Shown: positions 1-6,801 of the stretch, piece after piece | Layout of the letters: each line of letters starts with the position of its first letter | Position numbering within the stretch: the first letter of the stretch is position 1 | Assembly: GCA_023144145.1 (NCBI GenBank) | Contig: JAGLGG010000136.1 | Span: 1-9,306 of the forward strand | Direction: 5' to 3' | DNA length: 9,306 nucleotides | Source: Anaerolineales bacterium | GTDB lineage: Bacteria; Chloroflexota; Anaerolineae; Anaerolineales; E44-bin32 | The notes under the pieces: generated by a model | Seen by the model: the letters and a program-made list of their open reading frames with translations, nothing else | What the model was told of the DNA's origin: nothing | Database searches by the model: none | Made by a program: the position numbers and the translations under genes

Positions 1-1
1 A

Positions 2-697
2 ATGTACAGCGGTTATCAGCGAAAACAACGAAGTATTGTCGATAGCTTTTTCAGCTTACTCACCTCATTGGTGCTTCTTGGGACGATTTTCATAGGTGGT
101 GTTTTCGCCGTCATATATGTTAATCCATACATCTTCTTCAATCCCTTTCCACCACCGACCGAGCCACCACCTGGCGTGGCTGAAACCCCAGTAGCGACAC
201 AAGAACCCGATTCTAGTCCAGAGGTTTCACCCACACCCGATCCATCTCTCACACCAACCGTTCACCCTACGGATGTTCCGCCCACTGATACCCCGGTTGT
301 CCTTACTCCCGAGCCGACGCCGTTGCCTTATACGATCCAACCAGGCACCCCAGCCTACACACACAATTTTCTCAACAACCTAGAATGTGAGTGGCTTGGC
401 GTCGCAGGTCAGGTTCTCGGTTGGGAGGCGAATGGAACACCGGATTTATGGGTACATCTTGGCGGAGAATTAGATGGAATTTCCATCGACTTTTTGAGTC
501 TCCCTGGAAGCGCGCCCGGGTATGGCGGGGGTGGGTACGAATTTACGCTGGGCGATGGTCCAGTGCTGAGCGAGAATCTTATCTGGATAGAGCTCCAGGA
601 TCCATCCGGGAATCCAAAAACTGAACGCGTGTATCTTTCAACCACTGACCGGTGCGAGGAAAATTTAATCCTGGTGAATTGGGTGGGTGTGGAGTAA
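2..697 (+). CDS. Membrane-anchored extracytoplasmic protein, Pro/Thr-rich linker plus C-terminal beta-type domain, function unknown
   Basis: A 231-residue protein whose ATG is at the second base of the window, so its RBS cannot be seen and an earlier start cannot be excluded. Residues 1-13 are basic and hydrophilic (three Arg/Lys), residues 14-40 form one strongly hydrophobic helix, and residues 49-110 are a low-complexity Pro/Thr/Glu/Asp spacer with repeated TP, PTD and PEP units. This fits a type II signal anchor with the rest outside the cytoplasm. Residues 115-230 form a compact domain with two cysteines (C129 in CEW and C218 in DRCEEN), a Gly-rich turn GYGGGGYE (173-180) and alternating hydrophobic strands. 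I recall similar C-x-W...AGQV domains in Anaerolineae surface proteins but cannot name a family. It stands alone on its strand and converges on the glycan operon, so no functional link to it is implied. Confident that it is a gene, not of its role. Confidence 0.8.
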   Translation: MYSGYQRKQRSIVDSFFSLLTSLVLLGTIFIGGVFAVIYVNPYIFFNPFPPPTEPPPGVAETPVATQEPDSSPEVSPTPDPSLTPTVHPTDVPPTDTPVVLTPEPTPLPYTIQPGTPAYTHNFLNNLECEWLGVAGQVLGWEANGTPDLWVHLGGELDGISIDFLSLPGSAPGYGGGGYEFTLGDGPVLSENLIWIELQDPSGNPKTERVYLSTTDRCEENLILVNWVGVE

Positions 698-707
698 GTC
701 CTAGTAC

Positions 708-718
708 CACAACCTCCC
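708..718. repeat. Left copy of an 11-bp direct repeat flanking the inverted repeat
   Basis: The sequence CACAACCTCCC occurs here and again exactly at 800-810. The two copies bracket the inverted repeat, with 6 nt between this copy and the left arm. Two identical 11-mers this close are unlikely by chance, and the arrangement resembles a target-site duplication. Unlike a textbook inverted-repeat transposon, however, the repeats do not abut the arms. Confidence 0.6.
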
Positions 719-724
719 TATTAC

Positions 725-795
725 AGACCCCCGGGGGTTTGGACAAAAGTATTTGTATATGCCCCATGCACATGTGTCCAAACCCCCGGGGGTCT
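725..795. repeat. Perfect 21-bp inverted repeat with nested GC palindrome (REP- or MITE-like element)
   Basis: Arms at 725-745 and 775-795 are exact reverse complements over 21 bp and enclose a 29-nt AT-richer loop (746-774). Each arm also contains a 12-bp self-palindrome, ACCCCCGGGGGT (727-738 and 782-793), so each arm could form its own hairpin or the two could pair into one long stem. It lies between two convergent genes, where it could block read-through or stabilise 3' ends. Neither side is followed by a T-run, so it is not a canonical intrinsic terminator. The right arm overlaps the stop codon of the aminotransferase (794-796, TAG on the minus strand). The architecture resembles REP-type intergenic repeats or a miniature non-autonomous element, but no transposase is visible in the window. 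Confidence 0.85.
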
Positions 796-2011
796 AACTC
801 ACAACCTCCCCCAACGCCTCACACACACGATCCACCTCAGCCTCGGTCATGACGCTTGAAAACGGGAGTGCAAGCCCGCGTTTACCTAAATCCTCGGTTA
901 CTGGGTAATCCCCCGCTCGATAACCGAAGCGATCCACCATATACTTTTGAAGGTGAATCGGCGCGAAGTAAGGTCGCGAGGGAATGCCGAGCTCTCTTAG
1001 ACTACGCACAACATCATCGCGAGCAATCGAGGGGTCAAAACGCACTACATAAACGAACCAGCTCATACGCGTCGTATCAGATTTGACCTTGGGAACCTGG
1101 ATCCCTTGGATTTTGCTTAGCTTCTGGGAGTACCATTTTGCTACTTTAGCTCTCTTCTCGATTAACTCATCCAGGCGAATTATCTGTACAACACCCAAGG
1201 CAGCACTGAGCTCATCAAGTCGATAGTTGTATCCCAAATGGGTATGAGCAAGCCATGTGTCACCTGGCGCTCTTCCCTGATTACGAAGTGCTCTGATCAA
1301 CTCTGCCCAATCTTCGTCGTCCGTGACGACAACTCCACCCTCCCCGGTCGTCATTTGCTTGTTGGGGTAAAAGGCGAAGACTGCAGCTTTGCCAAAACTA
1401 CCTGCATTTTCACCCCGATATTGAGAACCAAAAGCCTCACAGGAATCTTCAATAAGGTCTAACCCATACTCATCAGCGATCGGTCGCAGTTGATCATAAT
1501 CAGCTGGTTGTCCAAAGACATCAACAGTGAGAAGTGCTTTCAACTTAGCGTTAGGATTCGCCCCTTTTCTGGGCATCCAACTTAATCCAGCTTCACCACC
1601 CTGCTTAAGATCAGCTGCTGCCGCTGCGGCCTGGCCAGGGTCGATATTTCCTGTCTCTTGGTCTACATCGACGAAGATAGGGATAGCACGTTCATATAGC
1701 AAGACATTCGCTGACGCTACGAACGAAAAGGGTGTAGTGATAACAAAATCACCCTCCGATATCCCAGCTGCGCGCACGCACAGATGCAATCCGGCAGTAC
1801 CTGAACTCACAGCGATGGCATGTCGCCTGCCTGAGTAATTCTCCACCGAAGATTCAAATTCTTTCTCCTGGGGCCCCATACTCAGTCGAGGCGTCTCCAG
1901 AACGCTTGCAACGGCATTTCGCTCCGCATCGGTCAAATCCGGAGAGGACATACTAATCGATGCAAATTCTGATCTATCTCTGTTGGGCAAGTTCTTCACC
2001 TCATTAACCAA
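794..2011 (-). CDS. DegT/DnrJ/EryC1/StrS-family PLP-dependent sugar aminotransferase (PglE-like by context)
   Basis: Transfers an amino group, usually from glutamate, to a nucleotide-linked keto-sugar. Residues below are counted from the TTG at 2011. SGTAGLHL (70-77) and TTPFSFVASAN (92-102) belong to the cofactor-binding half. LIEDSCEAFGS (187-197) carries the Asp expected to contact the pyridine nitrogen. FYPNKQMTTGEGG (214-226) contains K218, the expected Schiff-base lysine. NYRLDELSAALG (262-273) is the family substrate-site motif. The start is uncertain. TTG at 2011 gives 405 residues, GTG at 1999 and ATG at 1951 (Met21) are in frame, and none has a clear Shine-Dalgarno; typical members begin a few residues before the SxPDL segment at 22-26, which favours the shorter forms. 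About 20 extra residues (roughly 127-157, with an Ala run) separate IDP from the KALLTVDVFG strand. Next to acetyltransferase and PglC-like genes it most likely makes a UDP-4-amino-4,6-dideoxy sugar. Substrate is inferred. Confidence 0.93.
   Translation of the reverse strand: MVNEVKNLPNRDRSEFASISMSSPDLTDAERNAVASVLETPRLSMGPQEKEFESSVENYSGRRHAIAVSSGTAGLHLCVRAAGISEGDFVITTPFSFVASANVLLYERAIPIFVDVDQETGNIDPGQAAAAAADLKQGGEAGLSWMPRKGANPNAKLKALLTVDVFGQPADYDQLRPIADEYGLDLIEDSCEAFGSQYRGENAGSFGKAAVFAFYPNKQMTTGEGGVVVTDDEDWAELIRALRNQGRAPGDTWLAHTHLGYNYRLDELSAALGVVQIIRLDELIEKRAKVAKWYSQKLSKIQGIQVPKVKSDTTRMSWFVYVVRFDPSIARDDVVRSLRELGIPSRPYFAPIHLQKYMVDRFGYRAGDYPVTEDLGKRGLALPFSSVMTEAEVDRVCEALGEVVS
800..810. repeat. 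Right copy of the 11-bp direct repeat flanking the inverted repeat
   Basis: Second exact copy of CACAACCTCCC, 4 nt beyond the right arm. It lies inside the aminotransferase gene, where on the minus strand it covers the codons for Glu-Val-Val just before the final Ser and the stop. The left copy is at 708-718. Read as a possible target duplication of an element spanning roughly 719-799. Confidence 0.6.
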
Positions 2012-2038
2012 CTGAATTGGTCAGATTGCCAAAGCTCA

Positions 2039-2731
2039 TTATCGCGGCGGCCAAATCTGACCAGCATGAACAATTCCACCATCGGGAACGTCGTCTTTGA
2101 CAACAGCTCCATTTCCAATTTGAGCTTTTCCCCCAATTATCACATTCAAATTGATCGTCACGCCCATTCCAACCTGAGTGCTCTCTCCGATGTGAACACC
2201 CCCTGCCAAAATTGCTCCGGGCGCGAGACTGGCATATTCACCGAGCACACAATCATGCGAAACGATGGCTCCATTATTGATGATCACCCCAAAACCCACT
2301 TTGGCGTCCGTGCCAACATAAGACTGAGGTAAAACTTGTATACCAGAATCAAGATGCGCACTTGATTCAACCATGGCGCTCGGGTGAATTAATGTTGGGA
2401 ACTCAAATCCTCGCTCAGTTAATTTGTGGAAAATTGCTACTCTGAGCCCGATGTCTCCAACTCCACCAACAGCATTCACCGCCAGGCGGAGACCTTTGGA
2501 AAACAGCTCTTCCAGGATGGTGTCATCTCCAAGTACCGCACACCCTAATATCTGTTCTCCTGATTGGAGTCCGTCATCCACAATTCCTATGATTTTGTAC
2601 TTTCCGATGAGGCGGATTAAATCAATGATCGATTTCCCATGACCCCCACCACCGTAGATAAGTAGCGAATTTTGATCGTACGGTCCCGTGATTCCTTCTA
2701 AATTTGGAGTTGCGTGATCCGAATCTCCCAT
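2039..2731 (-). CDS. NeuD/PglD-like sugar N-acetyltransferase (left-handed beta-helix)
   Basis: Predicted to acetylate the 4-amino group of a UDP-amino-sugar using acetyl-CoA. Counting from an upstream ATG at 2746, GGGGHGK (32-38) opens a small Rossmann-like N-terminal domain that binds the nucleotide sugar in PglD. From about residue 118 come hexapeptide-type turns (SAMVES, SAHLDS, AKVGFG, AIVSHDCVLGEYASLAPGA, VHIGES, AQIGNG) forming the beta-helix. H164-D165 in SHDC aligns with the catalytic His-Glu of Campylobacter PglD (H125). I chose the ATG at 2731 (Met6). A GAGGGA ribosome site (2736-2741) sits 6 nt before it, and it begins 1 nt after the preceding stop codon (TAG-A-ATG), which suggests translational coupling. 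The ATG at 2746 has a weaker site and would overlap the sugar transferase by 14 nt. Either way about 20-25 residues precede the usual family start. NeuD-type O-acetylation is the main alternative. Confidence 0.93.
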   Translation of the reverse strand: MGDSDHATPNLEGITGPYDQNSLLIYGGGGHGKSIIDLIRLIGKYKIIGIVDDGLQSGEQILGCAVLGDDTILEELFSKGLRLAVNAVGGVGDIGLRVAIFHKLTERGFEFPTLIHPSAMVESSAHLDSGIQVLPQSYVGTDAKVGFGVIINNGAIVSHDCVLGEYASLAPGAILAGGVHIGESTQVGMGVTINLNVIIGGKAQIGNGAVVKDDVPDGGIVHAGQIWPPR

Positions 2732-2732
2732 T

Positions 2733-3371
2733 CTATCCCTCGCCATCTTCTATCCCGAAGAATTCTTCTGCCGTCTGGAGCCCTGGCTGACTGATCCCCT
2801 CGCGTGTGATGACAATCCACATAGTACGCAATAAGATTTTGATATCCAATCGAAGCGACCAATTATCAACATACCATAAGTCAAAGCGAAATTTATCCTC
2901 CCAGGATATCGCATTGCGACCATTTATTTGTGCCCACCCCGTTATCCCTGGAAAAACATCATGCCTACGAGCTTGTTCCGGGCTGTATCGATCCAAGTAT
3001 TGTGTCAGCAGAGGCCGGGGACCGACCAAACTCATCTCACCTCGCAGGACATTCAATAATTCGGGAAGTTCATCAATGCTCGATGATCGCAAGAATCGAC
3101 CTAATCTTGTCAAGCGAACGTCGTCTGGCAGGAGCTTCCCGATTTCATCTCTCACATCAGACATCGTTCGGAATTTATACACCGGAAATAAATTCCCCTT
3201 ATACCCAGGTCGAATCTGTTTGAAAATTACTGGCCTTCCCATCCGAAGGCGTACAATGATCCCAATTAAAATCAGCAATGGGCTGATGACAATCAAGCCC
3301 GGGATTGTTAAAAGCAGGTCCATTAAACGTTTCCGTACAGGCATATGTTTGGGAAAGAGCCGCAACCACAT
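2733..3371 (-). CDS. PglC-like initiating sugar phosphate transferase (small monotopic phosphoglycosyl transferase)
   Basis: Transfers a sugar 1-phosphate from a UDP-sugar to undecaprenyl phosphate at the inner face of the membrane, the committed first step of glycan assembly. The 212 residues match the minimal catalytic size of the family (Campylobacter PglC is about 200), without the long transmembrane N-terminus of WbaP-type enzymes. Residues 18-41 form the single hydrophobic re-entrant helix after the basic VRKRLMD segment. YKFRTM (65-70), SSSIDELPELLNVLRGEMS (97-114) and VGPRPL (116-121) are signature blocks. D100-E101 match the catalytic Asp-Glu dyad (D93-E94 in C. concisus PglC). PGITGWAQINGRNAISWEDKF (141-161) and the tail GISQPGLQTAEEFFG (192-206) resemble PglC itself more than WecP or Gal-transferring relatives. 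The start has a strong AGGGGG site 8 nt upstream, and the upstream stop is 12 nt away. A UDP-diacetylbacillosamine-like donor is inferred from motifs and neighbours. Confidence 0.95.
   Translation of the reverse strand: MWLRLFPKHMPVRKRLMDLLLTIPGLIVISPLLILIGIIVRLRMGRPVIFKQIRPGYKGNLFPVYKFRTMSDVRDEIGKLLPDDVRLTRLGRFLRSSSIDELPELLNVLRGEMSLVGPRPLLTQYLDRYSPEQARRHDVFPGITGWAQINGRNAISWEDKFRFDLWYVDNWSLRLDIKILLRTMWIVITREGISQPGLQTAEEFFGIEDGEG
2736..2741 (-). promoter_or_regulatory. Ribosome binding site deciding the acetyltransferase start
   Basis: GAGGGA on the minus strand lies 6 nt before the ATG at 2731 and within the last codons of the sugar transferase gene. It favours Met6 over the ATG at 2746. Confidence 0.55.
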
Positions 3372-3379
3372 TATCCCAT

Positions 3380-3385
3380 CCCCCT
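3380..3385 (-). promoter_or_regulatory. Strong Shine-Dalgarno of the PglC-like gene
   Basis: AGGGGG on the minus strand lies 8 nt before the ATG at 3371 and overlaps the stop codon of the glycosyltransferase. It is the best ribosome site in the operon and confirms this start. Confidence 0.6.
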
Positions 3386-4595
3386 AAGGATTCAATTCGT
3401 CCATGACTTCGATCAGGGCTTCAACCTGTTTTGATCGATCAAAATTCACCTTGACGTACTCTCGTCCAGCCGCACCCATCCTTTTCACTTCTTTCGGGTT
3501 CTGCCACATTTCTTCCACCGCACTTGCGAGTGCCTCACTATTTCCTGGAGGAACAAAAATTCCCGCTCCTGCCGCTTCTACAACATCCCGAATTACGCCA
3601 TCTATCGCCAATAATACGGGCTTCCCCGCCGCCATATAGTCGAAGACTTTATTGGGATATGTTGTTTTAAAAGCATCAATTGGCTTAAGGATTGCTACGC
3701 ATACATCTGCCGAAGCAAGTATTCCTGGTATTTTTACCTTTGATACTGAAGGGTAGAAGAAAATGTTTTCAAGTCCCATATTTTTTGATTTTTCAATTAA
3801 TGAGGCCTTTTCCTTCCCGTCACCAATAAGCACAAAGCAAATTTCCTTATTGTCACATAGATTCAACGCGGCCCCCAAAACTACTTCGAGATCATTCGAT
3901 TCTCCATGTGCACCTGCATAGGTCACTACGAATTTTCCCCTTAACTCAGCCTGATCCCCAAATTCGCTATCTGCCATTTCAGGTGAAAACATATCTGTAT
4001 CAACCCCGTTGGGGATGAGTTCAACATTCCGTGCACCACGGTCCAAAACATGATTTCGAAACCCGGGCGAATTAATCACGATCCTGTCCGCATTTCGATA
4101 CAGGAATCGCTCCAAACCCCGAGATAACCAAATGAGTATCGGATTTCGAAGTACGCCAACAGATACTGCAAATTTTGGCCAAAGATCTCGAACCTCAAAC
4201 AAAAATTTTGCCCCCTTTAACCTCGCTAAAATCCAAGCGGTAAAGCCTTGAAAAAGTGGGGGACTGGTTCCCCAGACCAAATCCACCTTTTTCCGACCAA
4301 GACCCACAAGAAATGATGAAATCATGAAACTTATAAAACTGAAAATGCGGTGGAAAAATGAGCGATGCCATCCACGATAGACATATGTGCGCAGGATCTT
4401 GACCCCAAGGTCATCGACCTCGCTTCGCACCCATCCTGGATTCACAATCTTCTCACCAGTGAGATAACTTACTTGTCCGGTGAGCACAGTTACCTTGTGC
4501 CCTCTGATCGCCAACTGACGAGCAATTTCATGATGGCGGGTGCCGCCAGCTTCATTCAAAGACGCAAATGCCTGATGGATTAACAGGATGTGCAT
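3384..4595 (-). CDS. Glycosyltransferase family 4, GT-B fold (WbuB-like)
   Basis: Predicted retaining glycosyltransferase that adds a sugar from a nucleotide donor to the lipid-linked acceptor at the cytoplasmic membrane face. Over 403 residues, the N-terminal acceptor domain starts with MHILLIHQAF and EAGGTRHHEIARQLAIRGHKVTVLTG (15-40), typical of the WbuB/WcaI branch. WGTSPPLFQGFTAWILARLKG (108-128) and FEVRDLWP (133-140) follow. The C-terminal donor domain has LIPNGVDTDMF (193-203), VTYAGAHGESNDLE (224-237), LIGDGKEK (256-263) and TYPNKVFDYMAAGKPVL (312-328), the E-x7-E-type region in which the second acidic residue is Asp319, as is common in WbuB relatives. Residues 83-99 are hydrophobic and may touch the membrane. 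Its ATG follows the upstream stop by 1 nt (TAA-A-ATG) with only a weak ribosome site, so coupling is likely. Placed just before the PglC-like gene, it could do the second step (a PglA-like role). Donor sugar is unknown. Confidence 0.93.
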   Translation of the reverse strand: MHILLIHQAFASLNEAGGTRHHEIARQLAIRGHKVTVLTGQVSYLTGEKIVNPGWVRSEVDDLGVKILRTYVYRGWHRSFFHRIFSFISFMISSFLVGLGRKKVDLVWGTSPPLFQGFTAWILARLKGAKFLFEVRDLWPKFAVSVGVLRNPILIWLSRGLERFLYRNADRIVINSPGFRNHVLDRGARNVELIPNGVDTDMFSPEMADSEFGDQAELRGKFVVTYAGAHGESNDLEVVLGAALNLCDNKEICFVLIGDGKEKASLIEKSKNMGLENIFFYPSVSKVKIPGILASADVCVAILKPIDAFKTTYPNKVFDYMAAGKPVLLAIDGVIRDVVEAAGAGIFVPPGNSEALASAVEEMWQNPKEVKRMGAAGREYVKVNFDRSKQVEALIEVMDELNP

Positions 4596-4596
4596 T

Positions 4597-6801
4597 TTAT
4601 ATTTCTAACCGGTCCCCTTCAAAGCTTACGCTTTGGATGCTAAATTCGTTTTCCCCTGGTGGGGATAAATTCACTTCGAGTTCCGAGCGCTCTGCATCCC
4701 CCAGCATAATCGTAGTAGTAATTCGAAGTGGCAATGCGCCCTTGACATTGGAAACCAGAAAAAGACCAGGTTCCTTTTGTCCATAGGTTGGAGAGTACCA
4801 ACCCATGATGTTTTGGTTGTTTACTAGAACATCACCGGACAACCGCTCGCCAGCCCGGATGAGAGCATTGGATAAATTTGAACCAAATGTCTCTAAGCGC
4901 ATGGATAGGGATTCAGAGGACAGTTCCAAAATTCGATCACCATAGTTCCATTTAAGATCGGGGAGAAGCCAACCATTCCTGAGAGAGTGTATCCCTCCAC
5001 CAAGAATCTCGTCCACCACATACCAGATTCTATCCCCAGCCCGAATGATAGATCTTAATGCAGTTACGCCGAGGCGCTTATATCCGTTATGCCGGGCAAT
5101 GATGATATCAATTTTTCCCTCAAGTGACGTCTTTTTTAGCAGGACCATTGCCTCAGCCCAATTCAACCACAGGAATGTCCCTGCTCGATCCATTGGCTCA
5201 ATTCCATCAACCAACAATGTGTTGTGTGCGCAGGATCCCGCAAGTGCATTTCGCCAGGGCTCTGGGGCGTTGTACAAGTAGGTTCCGGCGTCGCGCAAAA
5301 CGTTGGTTCCTCGCCACCACAAGTCGAAATGAAGCTGATCACTGTGCGCTGGTCTTGTTGTGAATCGCGCACATCGAAGCATGCCCCACGACTCCACCCC
5401 TCGTAGTACATAGAAACCTGCCTGTGGAAAATCTGTGTTCTCTCTCATAGGTGCTTGAGGAGATTCTATGGTGCTAACACCACCAGGCACGCTTTGCTGC
5501 AAATCAAATTCCTGATTAGGACGCGCATCATCAACACATATTCCGAACCAACTGAGCAGTTCGTCCCATGGTCCGGGAGGGAACACCTTTCGGTCGTTCA
5601 GGACCATACTCGCCAGCTGTAAAACGGGGCGGTAATCATGAAACGCGGTCTGCAATTGCGGAAAGAGCAGCGCGCCGTCATTGTGGCCAAAATTTGGGGC
5701 TCGCCCTGAAACCGGATCGATGATTGAACCCATGCAGTCAGTCATCGACTGCAAGGAGCTTATTATCGGTTCTGGAAAGCTCTCACGGTTGATTTCTGCT
5801 AAACGAATGACCCATAGTGATGCAGAGAGCGCCAGACGTTGATAATTGACCGAGTGTTGGATGTAACCACCATCGGTGAAGATTTGAAACTTAATTGCCT
5901 TTGTGAACCAATACTTCCCCAAATTTTTCCAACTGCTGGAATGGTGAAATTCTGGGAAAAGCAATCCGGTTGTATATAGAGCCGCAGCTTCAAGAATCAG
6001 ATGGTTATTCCCCTGTGCACGAGAATACATAAGGGTTGGAGGGATGCGATCAGCATGCGCCGCAATGGTTTGAGCCAGGGTCGCCAATCGATCCGGCATT
6101 TTCTTCAAATATGGGTAAAAGGCATGAAAACAGAAATTTAAACCAAGAAGCCTGATCGCCACTTCTTGCCCTGAGATCCATTGAGGTCCGATGTTGGGGG
6201 GGTTCTGCTCCCGCCAAGAATCAAGTAGTTGCCAGAAACTTTCTGCGTATTCAGGTTCATTACTCAACATGAACGCCTGAGCAAGGATGAAAGCCCACCC
6301 AAACCTGGACGGTTCCCATAGGAATTTAACATCGGCTGGAAAGGCGTCCAGATCATACTCAGTCCAATGGAGATTTGGGTCGATTGCCGAAATTGAAGCC
6401 CCCGACCTGTGCGCCGCAAAAGAATTCCAATTCGGCGGAAAGCCTAACTCGTTGTTCTGGGAATTGAAGATGGGGAAATTACCAGCTAGAATTTTCCGCG
6501 CCCGATCCTTGATAGCATCAATTTTTCGATTGTCGAAGGTGCTGGTAGAGTTCGAGGCGGAAGGATTTTTGTCAAAGAAGAATTCGCACCTAACCTGAGC
6601 TCGCTCCTCAACGTAAGAACGTGGATCACCGGAATAGGCTTTATTCAACCAATACCCCAGTGGCTTTGAAGACCATCCGTAACTTGAAGTCCTACGTCGA
6701 ACTAAACCACTCTTCAGTTGGGCCCGGTAAAAGCCAAGCAGGAGCAGTGGTCTCAAACCTAACTCGCGCGCCGCGCGTAATGTCACATTTGAGAGCTGCA
6801 T
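4597..6801 (-). CDS. Heparinase II/III-like polysaccharide lyase-family protein of an EPS cluster
   Basis: A 734-residue protein with the two-part layout of heparinase II/III-like lyases. An alpha-toroid spans about 140-420 (LHWTEYDLDAFPADVKFLWEPSR at 144-166, QWISGQEVAIRLLG at 207-220, SRAQGNNHLILEAAAL at 260-275, DGGYIQHSVNYQRLALS at 310-326, NFGHNDG at 370-376). A C-terminal beta-sandwich spans about 440-730, with AHSDQLHFDLWWRG (485-498), GTYLYN (506-511) and AGSCAHNTLLVDG (521-533). The lyase family uses Asn/His, Tyr and His residues for beta-elimination next to a uronic acid. N266/H267, a Tyr near 313-319 and H486 are the likely equivalents by motif position only. There is no signal peptide, since the N-terminus is basic with a short Leu stretch (19-22), so it probably acts in the cytoplasm or at the inner membrane. 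It overlaps the upstream stop by 1 nt (TGATG). Proteins like this recur beside the fused dehydrogenase in polysaccharide clusters. Whether it cleaves, epimerises or modifies a chain is unknown. Confidence 0.9.
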   Translation of the reverse strand: MQLSNVTLRAARELGLRPLLLLGFYRAQLKSGLVRRRTSSYGWSSKPLGYWLNKAYSGDPRSYVEERAQVRCEFFFDKNPSASNSTSTFDNRKIDAIKDRARKILAGNFPIFNSQNNELGFPPNWNSFAAHRSGASISAIDPNLHWTEYDLDAFPADVKFLWEPSRFGWAFILAQAFMLSNEPEYAESFWQLLDSWREQNPPNIGPQWISGQEVAIRLLGLNFCFHAFYPYLKKMPDRLATLAQTIAAHADRIPPTLMYSRAQGNNHLILEAAALYTTGLLFPEFHHSSSWKNLGKYWFTKAIKFQIFTDGGYIQHSVNYQRLALSASLWVIRLAEINRESFPEPIISSLQSMTDCMGSIIDPVSGRAPNFGHNDGALLFPQLQTAFHDYRPVLQLASMVLNDRKVFPPGPWDELLSWFGICVDDARPNQEFDLQQSVPGGVSTIESPQAPMRENTDFPQAGFYVLRGVESWGMLRCARFTTRPAHSDQLHFDLWWRGTNVLRDAGTYLYNAPEPWRNALAGSCAHNTLLVDGIEPMDRAGTFLWLNWAEAMVLLKKTSLEGKIDIIIARHNGYKRLGVTALRSIIRAGDRIWYVVDEILGGGIHSLRNGWLLPDLKWNYGDRILELSSESLSMRLETFGSNLSNALIRAGERLSGDVLVNNQNIMGWYSPTYGQKEPGLFLVSNVKGALPLRITTTIMLGDAERSELEVNLSPPGENEFSIQSVSFEGDRLEI

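Noticed and set aside
725..795. Bidirectional rho-independent terminator
   Set aside because: The stem is strong, but neither strand has a T-run after it and the 29-nt loop is long. Reported as a repeat, with terminator function left open.
652..852. 66-codon plus-strand open frame across the inverted repeat
   Set aside because: Overlaps the ends of two real genes and reads through the repeat into low-complexity Pro-rich sequence.
1527..1838. 103-codon plus-strand open frame
   Set aside because: Antisense shadow of the aminotransferase, with no ribosome site or recognisable motif.
2806..3387. 193-codon open frame on the plus strand
   Set aside because: It lies entirely antisense to the PglC-like gene, whose motifs and ribosome site are clear, and its translation is basic with no domain logic.
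6287..6598. 103-codon plus-strand open frame
   Set aside because: Antisense shadow of the heparinase-like gene.
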